Source: CAMBDR01 sp046597185 (lineage in GTDB: Bacteria; Pseudomonadota; Gammaproteobacteria; Burkholderiales; Burkholderiaceae_D). From it: DNA of 25,653 nt. The position numbers and the translations under genes are program-made. How positions within the stretch are numbered: position 1 is the stretch's first letter; every line of letters begins with the position of its first letter. Below the pieces are notes generated by a model, which saw nothing but the letters and a program-made list of their open reading frames with translations, did no database searches and was not told where the DNA came from. This document shows, in pieces, positions 23,159 through 25,653 of this stretch. Location of the stretch: the NCBI GenBank assembly GCA_046597185.1, contig JBKJLF010000643.1:1-25653 (forward strand). Direction: 5' to 3'.

Positions 23159-24511
23159 ATGATAGAACCTCTTCAGCATTTGCCCCATCCGGCATCTGGC
23201 AAAGCAGCCTTGGCCCAGCGATTTACCGATCTTGCCCCGGCCCTGACTGCCCGCCAGGCTTTAATTGAAAGCCAGCGTTGCCTGTATTGCTACGACGCAC
23301 CTTGCACCCGCGCCTGCCCCACCGAAATTCCCATTGCCAGTTTTATCAACAATATCGCGCATGCCAATATCAATGGCGCGGCGCACAGCATTCTCGAACA
23401 AAATATTCTCGGTGCCAGTTGCGCCCGGGTGTGCCCGACCGAGATTTTGTGTGAGCAAGCTTGCGTGCGTAACCACGATGCCGAGCAGCAACCAGTGCGC
23501 ATTGGTTTATTGCAACGCTTTGCGCTGGACCATATGCAATTTGATGCTCACCCTTTTCAACGCGCGGCCAGTACCGGCAAGCGTGTTGCCGTGGTGGGGG
23601 CGGGTCCTGCGGGTTTGGCGTGCGCCCATCGGCTGGCGTGCCTGGGGCATGATGTGGTGATTTTTGAAGCCCAGGCCAAGGCTGGCGGCTTGAATGAATA
23701 TGGCATTGCCAAATATAAACTGCCGGACGATACAGCGCAGCAAGAAGTGGCGTTTTTATTGCAAGTGGGTGGGATAGAAATTCGCCACGGGCAAGTGCTG
23801 GGGCAAAACCTCGCTTTGGCCAGCTTGCATCAGGATTATGATGCCGTGTTTTTGGGCTTGGGCTTGGGTGCTTCGCGTCAACTCGGTTTAACCGGTGAGC
23901 AAGCACCGGGTTTGCTGGCTGCCACCGAGTATATTGCTGCTTTGCGTCAGGCCGATGATTTAAGCACGCTGCCGCTGGCTTCGCGCTGCATCGTGATCGG
24001 GGCTGGCAATACCGCCATCGATATCGCGGTGCAAATGCAAAAACTGGGCGCGCAAGATGTGAATATCGTTTACCGCCGAGGACTGGAACAAATGTCCGCC
24101 ACCCTGCATGAACAAGACATCGCCCGCGCCCATCAGGTGCGCTTGCATGAGTGGGCGCAGCCGCAGCAAGTGCTGTTGGATGCCGCCGGGCGCGTGTGCG
24201 GCATGCGCTTTGAGCGTACCCGGATCGATGGCGAACGGCTGGTGGCCACGGGTGAAACCTTTGATATGGCCGCCGATGCGGTTTTTAAAGCGGTAGGCCA
24301 GGTATTTGCCAATGCCGACCCGCTGGTTCAACAGGCGCAACAAGGCCACGACAAAATTCAAATTGATGATCGGTTCCGCACCAGCCTGGCAGGCGTGTAT
24401 GCGGGCGGCGATTGCGTGGCAATGGGCGTCGATTTGACGGTACAGGCGGTGCAGCACGGCAAGTTGGCTGCGCTGTCGATTGATGCAGATTTAATGCAGC
24501 AGGGGGCATAA
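23159..24511 (+). CDS. preT: NAD-dependent dihydropyrimidine dehydrogenase subunit PreT
   Basis: The 450-residue flavoprotein feeds electrons from NAD(P)H to PreA in reductive uracil/thymine degradation. The N-terminal GltD-like Fe-S region has two cysteine clusters, CLYCYDAPCTRAC (41-53) and CARVCPTEILCEQAC (88-102). Two dinucleotide loops follow: VAVVGAGPAGLACAHRLA for FAD (~143-160) and CIVIGAGNTAIDIA for NAD(P)H (~280). The C-terminal VYAGGDCVAMGVDLTVQAVQ closes the FAD site. ATG 23159 has only a weak SD; an upstream in-frame TTG (23144) is unlikely. One base separates its stop from preA, so the two are coupled. A GltD-type glutamate synthase small subunit is the look-alike; the neighbour decides for PreT. 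Confidence 0.9.
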   Translation: MIEPLQHLPHPASGKAALAQRFTDLAPALTARQALIESQRCLYCYDAPCTRACPTEIPIASFINNIAHANINGAAHSILEQNILGASCARVCPTEILCEQACVRNHDAEQQPVRIGLLQRFALDHMQFDAHPFQRAASTGKRVAVVGAGPAGLACAHRLACLGHDVVIFEAQAKAGGLNEYGIAKYKLPDDTAQQEVAFLLQVGGIEIRHGQVLGQNLALASLHQDYDAVFLGLGLGASRQLGLTGEQAPGLLAATEYIAALRQADDLSTLPLASRCIVIGAGNTAIDIAVQMQKLGAQDVNIVYRRGLEQMSATLHEQDIARAHQVRLHEWAQPQQVLLDAAGRVCGMRFERTRIDGERLVATGETFDMAADAVFKAVGQVFANADPLVQQAQQGHDKIQIDDRFRTSLAGVYAGGDCVAMGVDLTVQAVQHGKLAALSIDADLMQQGA

Positions 24512-24512
24512 C

Positions 24513-25653
24513 ATGGCTGATTTAAGTATAAACTTTGCGGGTATTAAGTCGCCCAATCCATTTTGGCTGGCCTCGGCACCGCCAACCGATAAAGCCTATA
24601 ACGTGATTCGCGCCTTTGAAGCAGGTTGGGGCGGGGTGGTGTGGAAAACCTTGGGTGAAGATCCGCCGGTGGTGAATGTCTCATCGCGTTACTCGGCCCA
24701 TTATGGCAAGGGGCGCGAAGTGCTGGGGTTTAATAATATCGAACTCATTACCGACCGCAGCCTGGAACTGAATCTGAAAGAAATCACCCAGGTGAAAAAA
24801 GACTGGCCGGATCGCGCCATGATTGTGTCGCTGATGTTTCCCTGTGAAGAAGCGGCCTGGAAAGCGATTTTGCCACGGGTGGAAGATACCGGGGCCGATG
24901 CGATTGAACTCAATTTCGGCTGCCCGCATGGCATGTCCGAGCGTGGTATGGGTTCGGCTGTGGGTCAGGTGCCGGAATACGTTGAAATGGTGACGCGCTG
25001 GTGCAAGCTGTACACCAAATTGCCCGTTATCGTCAAACTGACCCCGAATATTACCGACATCCGCCACCCGGCGCGCGCTGCCAAAAACGGTGGTGCCGAT
25101 GCGGTGTCTCTGATCAATACCATTAACTCGATCAACAGTGTCGATCTCAATCGCATGATTGCGCGTCCCATCGTCGGTGAATTTTCCACCCATGGCGGCT
25201 ATTGCGGCCCGGCGGTGAAGCCGATTGCGATGAATATGGTGGCTGAAATTGCGCGTGATGCGGCGACCAAGCGCTTGCCGATTTCGGCGATTGGCGGCAT
25301 TGGCAATTGGCATGACGCTGCGGAATTTTTGGCGCTGGGTGCCGGTTCGGTGCAAGTTTGTACCGCTGCCATGCTGTATGGCTTTCGCATCGTCGAAGAA
25401 ATGAAAGACGGCCTGTCGCGCTGGATGGATAGTCAAGGCTATGCGCGCATCGACGATTTTGTTGGCCGTGCGATTGCCCATACCACCGACTGGAAAAATC
25501 TGGATATGAATTTCCAGAGCATTGCCCATATCGACCAGGCCAAGTGCATCGGCTGTGGTCGTTGCTATGTGGCTTGTGAAGATACTTCGCACCAGTCGAT
25601 TGCGCAAATCATTGAAGTGGGTGGCGCGCGCCGCTATCAGGTGAAAGAGGATG
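24513..25653 (+). CDS. preA: NAD-dependent dihydropyrimidine dehydrogenase subunit PreA (partial, 3' end outside window)
   Basis: 380 codons are present and the frame is open at the window edge. The dihydroorotate-dehydrogenase-like FMN barrel spans ~1-310: FAGIKSPNPFWLASAPPTDK at the start, ELNFGCPHGMSERGMGSAVG (~131-150), VIVKLTPNITDI, LINTINSINSVDLN and SAIGGIGNWHDAAEFLALGA. A ferredoxin-type cluster CIGCGRCYVAC (~345-355) follows, and a second would be beyond the edge. From memory, mammalian DPD has its general-acid Cys in the loop that here reads SAVGQ; the bacterial family uses a different arrangement. AGGGGG precedes ATG by 7 nt. With PreT it reduces uracil and thymine to dihydropyrimidines. 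Confidence 0.93.
   Translation, partial: MADLSINFAGIKSPNPFWLASAPPTDKAYNVIRAFEAGWGGVVWKTLGEDPPVVNVSSRYSAHYGKGREVLGFNNIELITDRSLELNLKEITQVKKDWPDRAMIVSLMFPCEEAAWKAILPRVEDTGADAIELNFGCPHGMSERGMGSAVGQVPEYVEMVTRWCKLYTKLPVIVKLTPNITDIRHPARAAKNGGADAVSLINTINSINSVDLNRMIARPIVGEFSTHGGYCGPAVKPIAMNMVAEIARDAATKRLPISAIGGIGNWHDAAEFLALGAGSVQVCTAAMLYGFRIVEEMKDGLSRWMDSQGYARIDDFVGRAIAHTTDWKNLDMNFQSIAHIDQAKCIGCGRCYVACEDTSHQSIAQIIEVGGARRYQVKED

Overview
The window looks like chromosomal DNA of a betaproteobacterium, probably Burkholderiales and perhaps Oxalobacteraceae-like. This is inference from moderate GC content, the argF-argG pair, a PreT/PreA pyrimidine-catabolism pair, an HDOD signalling protein, a long PAS-containing chemoreceptor and several lineage-type small membrane proteins. 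I could not run any search. No rRNA, tRNA or CRISPR array is visible.

Layout, left to right. (1) 1-640: debris of a PAS-type sensor histidine kinase stitched from three non-adjacent pieces, between short tandem repeats. (2) 641-4523: a two-gene cassette on the + strand, a thiamine-diphosphate 2-oxo-acid decarboxylase (indolepyruvate/phenylpyruvate/pyruvate decarboxylase type) followed by an FAD amine/L-amino-acid oxidase. A 103-bp palindromic element lies between them and its first bases form the decarboxylase stop codon. The pair suggests amino acid -> 2-oxo acid -> aldehyde. (3) 4524-4979: more debris, including the first ~40 codons of a response regulator on the minus strand. (4) 4980-9913, minus strand: an apparent operon of a chemoreceptor (MCP), a di-haem peroxidase/MauG-like protein, a cupredoxin and a c-type cytochrome. 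(5) 10452-14104: a LysM protein with a GH18-like domain (+), then (-) a bacterial homologue of animal prostaglandin synthase (COX) and a spermidine-synthase-like protein. (6) 14142-16705: two small membrane proteins, a heptamer tandem repeat, an Rpn/PD-(D/E)XK family nuclease, and an M48-type peptidase remnant lacking HEXXH. (7) 16690-18425: a membrane-anchored TPR-like protein whose frame is broken by an exact 14-bp tandem duplication. (8) 18691-21002: argG and argF (arginine biosynthesis). (9) 21231-22972: an HDOD protein and two small membrane proteins. (10) 23159-25653: preT and the 5' part of preA (dihydropyrimidine dehydrogenase), which runs off the window.

The most interesting items are the COX homologue, which keeps the catalytic Tyr and proximal His but has Asp at the distal His position and Ala at the aspirin-Ser position; the oxidase/decarboxylase cassette between decayed two-component genes; the MCP-peroxidase-cupredoxin-cytochrome operon; and the 14-bp duplication that knocks out the TPR gene. 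Short tandem repeats of period 7, 9, 12, 13, 14 and 22 recur throughout, which suggests slippage is a major source of variation in this genome.
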